Origin: Synechococcales cyanobacterium M55_K2018_004
Lineage (GTDB): Bacteria; Cyanobacteriota; Cyanobacteriia; Elainellales; Elainellaceae
Reading direction: 5' to 3'
DNA length: 37,433 bases
Assembly: GCA_015295905.1 (NCBI GenBank)
Contig: DVEB01000356.1
Coordinates: 1-37,433, forward strand
The notes under the pieces: model-generated
What the model was told of the DNA's origin: nothing
The model's input: the letters and a program-made list of their open reading frames with translations, nothing else
The model's database searches: none
Made by a program: the position numbers and the translations under genes
Part shown: in pieces, positions 25,668 to 34,577 of the stretch
How the letters are laid out: each line of letters begins with the position of its first letter
Numbering within the stretch: the first letter of the stretch is position 1

Positions 25668-26492
25668 ATGCTGGACTCCCAACTTGCACCCACCGGGCAG
25701 GCAGCAGATCAGAGGATGCCTATCCTCGAATTTCAAGAGGTTTCGCTGGAATATGAAATGCATGGGCGACGGATGACTATCCTCGATCGCATTTCTTTTG
25801 CAGTGGGGCGATCGCAATTTGTTTCGTTAGTTGGCCCTAGTGGCTGCGGCAAAACGACTCTGCTGCGGATGGTTTCTGGGCTGCTCCCCGTCGAAAAGGG
25901 GACAGTCTACTTTCAGGGACAACCGATCCGTGGCCCCCTCAAAAGTGTAGGCATTGCCTTTCAAAACCCTGTTCTGCTGCCCTGGCGCAATACGCTTCAG
26001 AATGTGTTGTTGCCGCTGGAAGTGGTGCAGCCCCACAAGCGTCAGTTTCAGGAGAAGCGCGATCGCTACACCAAAGCAGCTCAAGATTTGCTGAGAACAG
26101 TGGGCTTGGCTAACTTTCAGAAGCACTACCCATGGCAACTGTCGGGTGGAATGAGACAACGCGCCTCCCTCTGTCGTGCTCTGATCCACCAGCCAGAAGT
26201 GTTGCTGCTTGATGAACCCTTCGGGGCACTGGATGCCTTCACTCGCGAGGAAATGTGGGAAATGCTGCAAGCCCTCTGGCAGCAGACCAAGTGTACTGCC
26301 ATGCTGGTGACCCACGACCTGCGGGAAGCCTTGTTCCTGTCGGATGTGATTTACGTCCTCAGTCCCCGCCCTAGTAACATTGCCCTTGAATTGAAGGTCA
26401 ATCTGCCCCGACCCCGCACGCTGGAGATGTGTTTTACAGATGAGTTTCATCATCTCTTTACCGAGCTACGTAAACACATTCACCGGAACTAA
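25668..26492 (+). CDS. NitT/TauT (SsuB)-type ABC importer ATPase
   Basis: A 274-aa ATPase of the nitrate/sulfonate/taurine group. Walker A GPSGCGKTT (about residues 56-64), Q-loop IAFQNPVLLPWRNTLQNVLLPLEV (the LLPW form is typical of SsuB/TauB/ThiZ), signature LSGGMRQRASLCRAL, Walker B VLLLDEPFGALDAFTREEMW, H-switch LVTHDLREALFLSDVIYVLSPRP. First gene of an ATPase-permease-binding protein cluster. A dispersed element follows 3 nt after its stop. Confidence 0.94.
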   Translation: MLDSQLAPTGQAADQRMPILEFQEVSLEYEMHGRRMTILDRISFAVGRSQFVSLVGPSGCGKTTLLRMVSGLLPVEKGTVYFQGQPIRGPLKSVGIAFQNPVLLPWRNTLQNVLLPLEVVQPHKRQFQEKRDRYTKAAQDLLRTVGLANFQKHYPWQLSGGMRQRASLCRALIHQPEVLLLDEPFGALDAFTREEMWEMLQALWQQTKCTAMLVTHDLREALFLSDVIYVLSPRPSNIALELKVNLPRPRTLEMCFTDEFHHLFTELRKHIHRN

Positions 26493-26495
26493 TGC

Positions 26496-26617
26496 AACGT
26501 CAGTTTTGGTGAAGCGGGCTTTGGGGCACGGCGCCCGGCGCGGTGCCCCAAAGGGTCTAATTTCCGTGCACGTCGCGCACGGAAATTAGGGGTTTCAGCT
26601 GATCCGGAATTCACGTT
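26496..26617 (+). repeat. Dispersed element copy F, between importer ATPase and permease genes
   Basis: 122 bp: left end AACGTCAGTTTTGGTGAAGC, right end CAGCTGATCCGGAATTCACGTT. Hairpins CTTTGGGGCAC...GTGCCCCAAAG and CTAATTTCCGTGC...GCACGGAAATTAG are fully paired but differ in sequence from copy D. Flanking AATGC(A)/AATAC(A) suggests a target duplication with one mutation. Confidence 0.85.
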
Positions 26618-26718
26618 AATACAGAATCCGTCTGTAACGTAGCAGCCACCGACGGAGGTGGTATCACAAAGCAACAGCAAGACGGCAACTCGACGAAATT
26701 CTCTTCTGCCTGCTAACG

Positions 26719-27480
26719 ATGGAAAAATTCCTCAAATCTAAGTCTGCAAACTATGTTTTGCCAATCGCTGCCACAGTTGTTCTCCTGGTTTTGTGGGAGC
26801 TGGTTGTGCGATTGTTTAAGATTCCTGAATTCGTGCTGCCAGCACCCTCGGCAATCTTAGCGGCCTGGAGTGCCTGGAGTGGGGTCGTGATCCAAAACTC
26901 CTGGGTAACGCTGAGCAATACGCTGATGGGGTTTGCGATCGCCCTTGTCACCGGTCTCTTGCTGGGCTTCCTGATTGGTTACTCTAAAGTTGCCTACACC
27001 ACGCTTTATCCCCTGCTAGTCGGCTTCAATACGATTCCCAAGGTGGCACTGGTGCCCCTGTTAGCGATCTGGTTTGGCATTGGCACCATCCCTGCGGTGC
27101 TCACTGCTTTTCTGCTGGCTTTTTTTACCATTGCGGTCAATGTTGCCCTAGGATTGGCAACTGTTGAGCTAGAAATGCAAGATGTGCTCAAGGCCCTCGG
27201 GGCTACTAAGGTAGAGATCTTCCAAAAGGTGGGCTTTCCCCATTCCTTGCCCTACCTGTTTGCTTCCCTAAAGATTGCCATCTCCCAGGCATTTATCGGT
27301 TCCGTTATTTCCGAAACGGTTGCTTCTAACAAGGGACTGGGCTACCTGATTGTGAGTGCCAGTTCAACCTTTGATATTCCCTTGGCGTTTCTCTGCTTAA
27401 TCGTCCTTGCGATTATGGGTATGGTCTTGTATGGCATCTGTGTGGCGGTTGAGCAGCGGACCGTCCACTGGGTGCGCTAG
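26719..27480 (+). CDS. NitT/TauT (SsuC)-type ABC importer permease
   Basis: A 253-aa permease with about six membrane helices. N-terminal YVLPIAATVVLLVLWELVVRLFKIPEFVLPAPSAI, central LLLGFLIGYSKVAYTTLYPLLVGFNTIPKVALVPLLAIWFGIGTIPAVLTAFLLAFFTIAVN, EAA loop DVLKALGATKVEIFQKVGFPHSLPYLFASLKIAISQAFIGSVISE. ATG 26719. It is separated from the ATPase gene by 226 bp containing element copy F, so the operon may be split or its expression reduced at this point. Confidence 0.93.
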   Translation: MEKFLKSKSANYVLPIAATVVLLVLWELVVRLFKIPEFVLPAPSAILAAWSAWSGVVIQNSWVTLSNTLMGFAIALVTGLLLGFLIGYSKVAYTTLYPLLVGFNTIPKVALVPLLAIWFGIGTIPAVLTAFLLAFFTIAVNVALGLATVELEMQDVLKALGATKVEIFQKVGFPHSLPYLFASLKIAISQAFIGSVISETVASNKGLGYLIVSASSTFDIPLAFLCLIVLAIMGMVLYGICVAVEQRTVHWVR

Positions 27481-27608
27481 ATGCGGGGCGATCGCATGCA
27501 TAGCTTGCGAGACGGCTGATTGGGAAAACGTAACCAATAACACTTTTTTTCAAAGGTAGGTCATTTTTAATGATCTCTAAATAATTCATAAAGAAAACCG
27601 AATCTAAG

Positions 27609-28709
27609 ATGGCTCAGTTCTTCCTCAGACGTTCTCTGGGTGCGGCCTTGCTCGCCTTCACAATCAGCCTTGTGGGAGCAGGCTGTACCTCCACTCCCCA
27701 GGCTACGGAACCGTCTGCAACGACTGCGGAGAGTCCAGCCGCTAGCGAATCTGCGACTCTCACGCCCGTCAAGTTCACCTTGTCTTGGATGTTGCAGGGG
27801 CTAGATGCAGGGCTGACCCAGGCCCTTGCCAAGGGATATTTCAAAGAAGCAGGGCTAGATGTCACCATTGAGCGGGGCTTTGGTTCTGCCGATTCCATCT
27901 CGAAGGTCGCCGCCGGACAGTACGACATTGGCGAAGGTGACATCTACGCCATGATGGAGTTTAACGAAAAGAACCCTGACAACCAGCTAGTGGCAGTTGC
28001 CATTAAGTTCAATAAGTCGCCCCTGGCGATCGTTTCTTTGGCAGAAACGGGCATCACTGACCCCAAGGGTCTGGAAGGTAAAACGCTGGCTGCCCCAGCA
28101 GGTGATGGTGCTCGTCGGCTTTTTCCTGTGTTTGCCAGCGTGACGGGGATTGACCCCAACAAGGTCACCTGGACAAACGTGGATCCTAAGCTGCGGGAAA
28201 CGCTGTTGAGCAAGGGCGAATTCGATGGGATTTCCTGCTTCTCCACCTCCTGCATTCCACCCTTGGGGAAAATGGGGCATCCTCCCGATAAGCTGAATGT
28301 TTTTTATTACAACAACTTTGGCCTGGAGTTATACGGCAATGCCCTGATTGTTCGTCGCGCCTTCCTGGAAGAAAAGCCAGAGGTGGTGCGGGGGTTTGTG
28401 CAAGCCTACCTGCGTGGCCTCAAGGAGACGATTCAGAACCCTGATGCCGCCTTTGCAACAGTGGCTCAGTATGCTGAGGGGGGAGTCTTTGACGAGGCAC
28501 TAGAACGGCAACGGCTCCAATTAGCGTTGGATACGCTGATGGTCAGCCCCGAGGTGCAGGCCAACGGTGTGGGTGGTGTTGACACGGTGCGGCTGGAGAA
28601 GACTATTGCTCAGGTGGTGGAAGGGTTCGGCTTGACCAAGACTCCTACTGCAGCAGAAGTCTTTAACGATAGCATGCTGCCCCCGAAAGAAGAGCGCCTA
28701 TTGAATTAA
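27609..28709 (+). CDS. NMT1/THI5-like substrate-binding lipoprotein
   Basis: A 366-aa periplasmic receptor. Signal peptide with lipobox VGAGC (Cys26), a Thr/Ser/Ala linker, then the NMT1/THI5-type opening VKFTLSWMLQGLDAGLTQALAKGYFKEAGLDVTIERGFGSADSISKVAAGQYDIGEGDIYAMM. Further matches: LEGKTLAAPAGDGARRLFPVFASVTGID and NALIVRRAFLEEKPEVVRGFVQAYLRG. Receptors of this family bind sulfonates, nitrate/bicarbonate, thiamine precursors or riboflavin; the ligand is not evident here. It is 128 bp after the permease. Confidence 0.92.
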   Translation: MAQFFLRRSLGAALLAFTISLVGAGCTSTPQATEPSATTAESPAASESATLTPVKFTLSWMLQGLDAGLTQALAKGYFKEAGLDVTIERGFGSADSISKVAAGQYDIGEGDIYAMMEFNEKNPDNQLVAVAIKFNKSPLAIVSLAETGITDPKGLEGKTLAAPAGDGARRLFPVFASVTGIDPNKVTWTNVDPKLRETLLSKGEFDGISCFSTSCIPPLGKMGHPPDKLNVFYYNNFGLELYGNALIVRRAFLEEKPEVVRGFVQAYLRGLKETIQNPDAAFATVAQYAEGGVFDEALERQRLQLALDTLMVSPEVQANGVGGVDTVRLEKTIAQVVEGFGLTKTPTAAEVFNDSMLPPKEERLLN

Positions 28710-28714
28710 AGCAA

Positions 28715-28775
28715 GGGGTTTGGGTTACTGCGCCCGGCGCGGTGACCCAAACCCCACTTAACCAGAACTGACGTT
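28715..28775 (-). repeat. Dispersed element copy I (half element)
   Basis: Only one hairpin, GGGGTTTGGGT...ACCCAAACCCC, and one end, TTAACCAGAACTGACGTT, remain. The hairpin arms again differ from those of other copies while pairing is kept. It starts 5 nt after the stop of the NMT1-like gene. The rest of the gap up to rpiA (28776-28959) holds nothing recognised. Confidence 0.75.
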
Positions 28776-28959
28776 ACCTTATCAAATAGAGGGCAAATAG
28801 AGGGTGGGGAGATGCCATGTACCTCCCTGCCCTTGGGATTTGGCCTAACTTGTGCAGAGAAGTCTAAGAAGCTTACGGTGCAAACTTCCTGGACTTCTTC
28901 GTTGTGTCAACAATCAGTGTTTCAATTCGGCCACAGTCTAGTAAATGCGCTCTAGCTGC

Positions 28960-29667
28960 CTAAAACTCCCGAATTGAGGGTTGTCCGTCTTGGATTTCGC
29001 CGACCAAAATAACGTTGGCAACTCCAACAAACAGACCATTCTCCAACACACCGGGAATGTTGTTGATGGTCTTTTCCAGTTCTGCGGGGTTGTCAATGCG
29101 GTCAAACTTGACATCTAGTACCATATTTCCCTGGTCGGTGATCACCGGGCCATCTTTCCTGATTCCCATCCGCAGTTCAGCTTTGCCACCGAGTTTCTCA
29201 AGGGCACGAGTGACTGGAGCAACTGCCATTGGCAACACCTCTACGGGCAGAGGAAACGCCCCCAGCGCATCGACAATTTTGGTGCTATCTACGACGACAA
29301 TGAACTGATCCGCGAGGGAATCAACAATCTTCTCGCGGGTGTGGGCTGCACCGCCGCCTTTAATCAGGTTCTTATCAGGGTCTACTTCGTCGGCACCGTC
29401 GATCGCAATATCGATGTGGTCAGTATCATCTAGGGTAATCAGGGGGATACCATGTTGCTTGGCCAGTACCGATGCCTGGAAGGAGGTGGGAATGCCCAGC
29501 ACATCTTTGAGTTCACCCGACTTGAGGCGATCGCCCAAAAACTGGATCGCGAAGGCAGTGGTTGATCCGGTTCCCAGCCCAACAATTTGTCCGGACTGAA
29601 CGCGGGCAGCAGCGGCTCGCCCGACTTCTTGCTTCATGATTTTGACTGGATCTGGCCCTGCAGTCAT
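28960..29667 (-). CDS. rpiA: Ribose-5-phosphate isomerase A
   Basis: A 235-aa enzyme interconverting ribulose-5-phosphate and ribose-5-phosphate in the Calvin and pentose phosphate cycles. Motifs: [15 protein letters not shown] (phosphate-binding loop), [31 protein letters not shown] (catalytic region), [21 protein letters not shown], and the end VANVILVG. The ATG at 29667 is preceded by GAGGAG at good spacing. It is divergent from the TPR/CPBP gene over 119 bp. Confidence 0.97.
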   Translation of the reverse strand: MTAGPDPVKIMKQEVGRAAAARVQSGQIVGLGTGSTTAFAIQFLGDRLKSGELKDVLGIPTSFQASVLAKQHGIPLITLDDTDHIDIAIDGADEVDPDKNLIKGGGAAHTREKIVDSLADQFIVVVDSTKIVDALGAFPLPVEVLPMAVAPVTRALEKLGGKAELRMGIRKDGPVITDQGNMVLDVKFDRIDNPAELEKTINNIPGVLENGLFVGVANVILVGEIQDGQPSIREF

Positions 29668-29786
29668 GGTGTTAGTCTCCTCTAAAGTAGTTCTGAAGTA
29701 CTGGGGCAATGCGATCGCTGCAAACGCCATTGCTGTGAGCGTGTCCCAAAGGGCATTCTAGTGTAAGTGTGTACCTTCTCCACCGC

Positions 29787-31469
29787 ATGACCCCAGACGA
29801 TCTGCTTGGCTTCAAATATTCTTCATGGCGATCGCTCTCGCTGGAGCAGTGTCAGCAGCAGTTGCGTCGCCAGAACCTATCGACGGGCGATCGGTTCCAA
29901 CTCTGCTACCGACTGGGAAATCTGCTGGTACAACAGGGAGACCTAAAGGGCGCGATTGCCTATTACCAGCAGGCCATCGACCTGTCTCCCCAGCCCCCTG
30001 CTGACCTGTGGATTGAACAAGGTCACGCCTACCGGGGGTTGGGGCAGTATCGGCAAGCGCTTAGGTGTTATGACCAAGGGTTGGCGATCGCCCCCGACGA
30101 TTTGCAAGCCCTCACAGGTAAGGGCGGTGTGCTGGCAGTGTTAGGACAGAAGCGTGCGGCTAAAAAAATGTGCCAGCAGGCGTTAGACCGTTACCCCACG
30201 GCAGCAGAGGCATGGCATGGCATGGGTGTAGTCCTGTCGGTCTCAGGCCGTAACCAAGCCGCCCTCAGCTACTTTGAAAAAGCCTTGGCACTCAACCCGG
30301 ACTTTGATCGGGCCCGCTGCAATCGGGGGATTGTGCTGACGCGCCTGGGGCGATGGGGGGAGGCGATCGCCAGTTTTGATGCCGCCCTTGATCGGGGTGC
30401 TCAACGCCCATTAGCCTGGCACGGTAGTGCCTTGGCCTACCGGGGCTTTGCCCTCATGCGGCTGGGGCGCTACCAGGAGGCGATCGCCAGTTGTGACCGG
30501 GCACTGGCCATTCAACCCCGCTCCTACCCTGCTGCCTTGGCCCGCCTCATTAGCCTGGTGATGACAGGACAGTTGAGCCAGCAATTAACCCAGCGGGAGT
30601 CTCGGCGATCGCTGCTGGCGAACGTTGGGACGGTTCTTGGGGGCCTGAAGTGGCGTTTCTTGGGACTGCTGGGGGCGATCACATTATTGCGCTATGGGCA
30701 GGGAGGCTGGGCCGATGCGCTACGCGCTGGGTTGCCTTGGCTATTGTCAGTCGGAATCGTTGCCCTTGTGGCAGCGGATGTATGGAAACACCGCGATCGC
30801 CTCAGTTTTGTTTGGCAGACGTATTGCACCTCGCCGCTCACCTACCTACGCGCCTTCGCCACGGTGCTGGTAACACTCACCACCTATACGATCGCCGACA
30901 GCATTGCTCCCCCTTTTATGCGCTGGGGCTGGGCCAACTGGGTGTTTGGGCAACCGGGAAACGTTATCTTCCAGCCCTTTCACCTGATTGAAAAAAGCAC
31001 CGCCAGTGCCCCCCTGCCCTCCTCCGAAATGCTCACCTCGCCGTCAGTCACGTCACTGGCTGCCCCTCCCCCGCCGGTAGAAACGGCTGCCAGTGTTGGC
31101 CTCAGCTCTGCGACGGCGCTGATCCTGCTGTTCTGGGCCTTGCTGATGTTTGGGATTCCCTTCTGGGCACGCTTGGAAGAACGAATCTTCCGCAAAGGAG
31201 CGAATACTTGGAGACAGATCGCTGTCCGCTCCACTCAATTTGGCCTGGTGCATCTGCTGGCAGGCATCCCCATTGTGGGTGGCTTGGTGCTAATCCTGCC
31301 TGGTTTTCTGTTTGCCTGTCGCTACAAATTTGTGCGCGATCGCCACTTCAAACGCACTCGTGATGCAGCGGCTGCCCAAGAGGCCGGCCTGACTGCCAGC
31401 ACCCAAGACCATGCGGTGTATAACGCAATTTTGATCACTATGGCAGTTGCCGCACTGCTGATGCTCTAG
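29787..31469 (+). CDS. TPR protein with C-terminal CPBP (Rce1/ABI-like) protease motifs
   Basis: A 560-aa membrane protein. Residues about 35-260 contain six or so tetratricopeptide repeats (LGNLLVQQGDLKGAIAYYQQAIDLSP, HAYRGLGQYRQALRCYDQGLAIAP, GVVLSVSGRNQAALSYFEKALALNP and others). From about 285 there are multiple membrane helices. The C-terminal part carries a spaced set fitting CPBP intramembrane proteases: EExxxR as EERIFR (464-469), FxxxH as FGLVH (485-489), and HxxxN as HAVYN (542-546). ATG 29787 is preferred to GTG 29769. TPRs may recruit the substrate. Protease activity is inferred from motifs only. Confidence 0.75.
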   Translation: MTPDDLLGFKYSSWRSLSLEQCQQQLRRQNLSTGDRFQLCYRLGNLLVQQGDLKGAIAYYQQAIDLSPQPPADLWIEQGHAYRGLGQYRQALRCYDQGLAIAPDDLQALTGKGGVLAVLGQKRAAKKMCQQALDRYPTAAEAWHGMGVVLSVSGRNQAALSYFEKALALNPDFDRARCNRGIVLTRLGRWGEAIASFDAALDRGAQRPLAWHGSALAYRGFALMRLGRYQEAIASCDRALAIQPRSYPAALARLISLVMTGQLSQQLTQRESRRSLLANVGTVLGGLKWRFLGLLGAITLLRYGQGGWADALRAGLPWLLSVGIVALVAADVWKHRDRLSFVWQTYCTSPLTYLRAFATVLVTLTTYTIADSIAPPFMRWGWANWVFGQPGNVIFQPFHLIEKSTASAPLPSSEMLTSPSVTSLAAPPPPVETAASVGLSSATALILLFWALLMFGIPFWARLEERIFRKGANTWRQIAVRSTQFGLVHLLAGIPIVGGLVLILPGFLFACRYKFVRDRHFKRTRDAAAAQEAGLTASTQDHAVYNAILITMAVAALLML

Positions 31470-31503
31470 GCGGCTGAGGCGCAAGTTCGCCAACGTCCTG
31501 GTT

Positions 31504-31627
31504 AACAGGAATTCGGGATAAGCTGAACCCCTTACTTTTCCGTGCGCGTCGCGCACGGAAAAGTAAAGGTGTTGGGGCACCACGCCCGGCGCGGTGCCCC
31601 AACACCCGCTTAACCCGAACTGACGCT
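31504..31627 (-). repeat. Dispersed element copy G
   Basis: 124 bp in inverse orientation: opens AACAGGAATTCGGGATAAGC and closes TTAACCCGAACTGACGCT. Both hairpins are near perfect: TTACTTTTCCGTGCGCG with its complement and GGTGTTGGGGCACCACG with its near-complement. It sits in the 193-bp convergent gap between the TPR/CPBP gene and pnp, and may serve both 3' ends. Confidence 0.85.
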
Positions 31628-31662
31628 CGTGCTCAGGTCGTCATAGTACATACAAACGAGCC

Positions 31663-33813
31663 TTAGCGAGAAGCAGCCTCACGCGCTGCGGCAGCCTCGT
31701 CGGGGTGGATGCCTAGGCGCGTCAGGTTAATCCGTCCACGCCCATCAATCTCACGCACTTTAACGATCACTTCATCACCGACAGAAACCTCATCCTCCAC
31801 CTTGCCCACGCGATAGTCGGCTAGTTGCGAGATGTGAATCATCCCTTCTTTGCCCGGGAGGAATTCTACAAAGGCTCCAATCGGAATAATGCGTGTTACC
31901 TTGCCCACATAGACATCGCCGGCGCTCAGTTTGCGGGTCATCCCTTCGATAATGGCACGGGCAGCTTTCGCTTTTTCGCCCTCGATTGCAGAGATGGTGA
32001 CAGTTCCGTCATCTTCAATATCGACCTTGGCTCCCGTCTGCTCGGTGATGCTCTTAATCGTTTTCCCACCGGGACCAATCACCATACCAATCAGGTCGGG
32101 GTCAATCCGAATAGTCAGCAGGCGTGGGGCAAAGGGTGATAGCTCAGTACGCGGCTTGTCGATCGTTGCCAGCATCTTATCAAGGATGTGGAGGCGCGCC
32201 TCTTTTGCCTGATTAATGGCATCGGCAATCACTGCAATGGGCAGCCCCGTGATCTTCATGTCCATTTGCAGAGCGGTGATGCCGCTGTCGGTACCCGCAA
32301 CTTTAAAGTCCATGTCGCCCAGGAAGTCTTCAATTCCCTGAATATCCGTCAGGATGCGTACCTCATCTCCTTCCTTGATCAGGCCCATGGCGGCGCCGCT
32401 GACAGGTTTGCTGATGGGCACCCCTGCATCCATAAGGGACAGCGTGGAGCCACAGACTGACCCCATCGAGGTGGAGCCATTGGAGGACAGCACCTCCGAA
32501 ACCACCCGAATGACGTAGGGGAATTCGTCCTTGGGAGGCAACACTGGCACCAGTGCTCGTTCTGCTAGGGCACCATGACCAACTTCACGACGACCGGGCG
32601 ATCGCAACGGTCTAGTTTCTCCCACAGAGTAGGGCGGCATATTGTAATGGTGCATATACCGCTTTTCTTCGTCGGGGTGGAGGTCATCCAACTCCTGCGC
32701 TTCACCAGGAGTCCCCAACGTTACCACCGAGAGCACTTGGGTGAGTTCGCGTTGGAACAGTGCGCTACCGTGGACGCGCGGCGGCAGAATGCCTGTTTTG
32801 CAGAAGATCGGACGGACTTCGTTGAGCTTACGACCGTCCACCCGCACCCCATCTTCGATGATCTGACGACGCATCAGTTTCTTGGTGACGTTCTTAAAGA
32901 CGGTGGGCAGGGCTTTGGGATCAGCCTCGGCGGCAACCCGCAATGGATCGTCTTCGGGGAGGGCAGCGATCGCCGCTGCCACCGATTCCTTGACTTCATC
33001 CAGCTTGGCATCCCGCTCGGTTTTGGTGTACTCGAAGTGAGTGAGGATTTCCTTGATGGCGGCCTTCGATTGTTCGGTAATGAAGTCTTCGAGCGAGGAG
33101 TCCACAACGGGCGGGTCTTCATGGACAATTTCGATGCCCAGTTCGGCCATCAGATCGCGCTGGGCCTGGATCAGATCGCGGACGGCTTCGTAACCAAAGT
33201 CGATCGCCTCGATCATGTCTTGCTCAGGCAGTTGATTGGCTCCTGCTTCAACCATGATCACCCCATCGGGAGAGCCAGCCACCACAAGGTCAAGATCGCC
33301 GTCCTCAATCTCTTGATAGGTGGGGTTAATGATAAAGTCATCACCAACCAAACCCACCCGCACTGCTGCCATTGGCCCATTGAAGGGAATCTTGGCCAAC
33401 AATGTGGCGATTGAAGCTCCTGTCACTGCCAGAACATCGGGGGGAACTCGCTCGTCCATCGACATTGTTGTTGCGACAATCTGGATATCGTCACGCAACC
33501 AACTGGGGAACAAGGGCCGCATTGGGCGATCGATCAATCGACTAATCAGCGTCGCTTTCTCAGGTGGACGCCCCTCTCTACGCAAAAAGCCGCCAGGAAT
33601 TCTCCCCGCGGCGTAGAGGCGTTCTTCGTAATCAACCAGCAAAGGCAGAAAATCGATTCCTTCTCGTGCTGCGGCTCGCGTTGCCGTCACAAACACTGCC
33701 GTATTTTCGGACTCCATTAAGACTGCCCCACCTGCCTGGGGTGCCAGCAGTCCAATCTTAAGCCGAATGTCCCGTCCGTCAAAGGATATCGACTTCGTAA
33801 TTTCACCAACCAT
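31663..33813 (-). CDS. pnp: Polynucleotide phosphorylase
   Basis: A 716-aa trimeric 3'-5' exoribonuclease and polymerase, central to RNA decay and the source of cyanobacterial heteropolymeric RNA tails. Domain order is complete: first RNase PH domain ([38 protein letters not shown]), helical linker, second RNase PH domain ([56 protein letters not shown]), KH ([34 protein letters not shown]) and S1 ([33 protein letters not shown]). ATG 33813 fits the family N-terminus. Confidence 0.98.
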   Translation of the reverse strand: MVGEITKSISFDGRDIRLKIGLLAPQAGGAVLMESENTAVFVTATRAAAREGIDFLPLLVDYEERLYAAGRIPGGFLRREGRPPEKATLISRLIDRPMRPLFPSWLRDDIQIVATTMSMDERVPPDVLAVTGASIATLLAKIPFNGPMAAVRVGLVGDDFIINPTYQEIEDGDLDLVVAGSPDGVIMVEAGANQLPEQDMIEAIDFGYEAVRDLIQAQRDLMAELGIEIVHEDPPVVDSSLEDFITEQSKAAIKEILTHFEYTKTERDAKLDEVKESVAAAIAALPEDDPLRVAAEADPKALPTVFKNVTKKLMRRQIIEDGVRVDGRKLNEVRPIFCKTGILPPRVHGSALFQRELTQVLSVVTLGTPGEAQELDDLHPDEEKRYMHHYNMPPYSVGETRPLRSPGRREVGHGALAERALVPVLPPKDEFPYVIRVVSEVLSSNGSTSMGSVCGSTLSLMDAGVPISKPVSGAAMGLIKEGDEVRILTDIQGIEDFLGDMDFKVAGTDSGITALQMDMKITGLPIAVIADAINQAKEARLHILDKMLATIDKPRTELSPFAPRLLTIRIDPDLIGMVIGPGGKTIKSITEQTGAKVDIEDDGTVTISAIEGEKAKAARAIIEGMTRKLSAGDVYVGKVTRIIPIGAFVEFLPGKEGMIHISQLADYRVGKVEDEVSVGDEVIVKVREIDGRGRINLTRLGIHPDEAAAAREAASR

Positions 33814-34065
33814 GTAGCGAGTTGTCCTTTCGTGTCCTCTTTTTTTCCTTACTGTCGCAATCGTAGCATTGATATCTATGGAGTTGCGGTTAAATTGGAG
33901 GATTCGCTCGTGGTTGTCAAGTCCTTGTTCTCAATTCCAGCAATTCTTTTTTGACCGTTCGATGTTGCGGGAGCTTGCACCTACGGAGTGCAAGAGAGTT
34001 AGAGTGCAAAAGAGTGCAAACTCCTACAACGCTCAACCATGCCGCTTCCCTTACGAGCGAGCGCA

Positions 34066-34284
34066 TTATTCTCCAGGCTTGATGCCATCGTCCGGAAACA
34101 CCCACTGCGTTGGCTGGGTCATTTTTTTGCGGAGTGCTTCTTCGGCGATCGCCAGCATATCGTCCAGAGACGTCTTTGCGATGAACTGAGCAGCCTGGGC
34201 TTTGTATTCCAGATTGGGGCAGCGATCGCCCAGGATACAGCCATTCACACAATCGACTTTGCAATTTACTTGATTTGGTTCCAT
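34066..34284 (-). CDS. Small Cys-rich protein, function unknown
   Basis: A 72-aa protein that looks like a conserved cyanobacterial small protein but which I cannot name. The N-terminus MEPNQVNCKVDCVNGCILGDRCPN has four cysteines (C8, C12, C16, C22), spaced as for a metal or Fe-S site. The rest is helical (EYKAQAAQFIAKTSLDDMLAIAEEALRKKM) and ends TQPTQWVFPDDGIKPGE. ATG 34284 is preferred to longer frames because GGAAG lies upstream and the upstream residues are unstructured. It is 253 bp upstream of pnp on the same strand. A 245-residue frame overlapping it is judged spurious. Confidence 0.7.
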   Translation of the reverse strand: MEPNQVNCKVDCVNGCILGDRCPNLEYKAQAAQFIAKTSLDDMLAIAEEALRKKMTQPTQWVFPDDGIKPGE

Positions 34285-34386
34285 GCTCAACTTCCCACAT
34301 TCGCTCCAGGGAGATCTTAACAGGAAGCCAGCAGGCAAACCCTCCCCTGAAGGCAATACGCTTCTGCATACGGGCTTGCTTGAGCA

Positions 34387-34425
34387 CGTGCATGGTTGTG
34401 CAGCCGTGCCGTGCAACCATGCACG
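34387..34425. terminator. Hairpin upstream of the small Cys-rich gene
   Basis: Arms CGTGCATGGTTG (34387-34398) and CAACCATGCACG (34414-34425), extendable by wobble pairs. It lies between element copy H and the small Cys-rich gene on the minus strand, about 100 nt upstream of that gene. It has no T-tract. It could end read-through from the upstream minus-strand gene. Confidence 0.55.
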
Positions 34426-34454
34426 CTAGAAGTCTTAGCCTGGCTTCTAACGAT

Positions 34455-34577
34455 ACGTGAATTCCGAATAGGCTGAAATCCTTGATGTTCCGGGCGCGTC
34501 GCGCCCGGAACATCAAGAGTTTTAGGGCACCGTGCCGTGCGCTGTGCCCTAAAACCCGCTTAATCAGCACTGACGTT
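34455..34577 (-). repeat. Dispersed element copy H, inserted at a stop codon
   Basis: 123 bp: opens ACGTGAATTCCGAATAGGC and closes TTAATCAGCACTGACGTT. Hairpin CTTGATGTTCCGGGCGCG with its complement is perfect, and GTTTTAGGGCAC pairs with GTGCCCTAAAAC. Flanking TAACGAT (34448-34454) and TAACGAC (34577-34583) form a 6-bp perfect target duplication. Its end supplies part of the TAA stop of the adjoining minus-strand gene. Confidence 0.85.

Noticed and set aside
32575-33414. 279-aa plus-strand open frame opposite pnp
   Set aside because: Fully antisense to an intact, well-recognised pnp; composition shows codon-shadow character.
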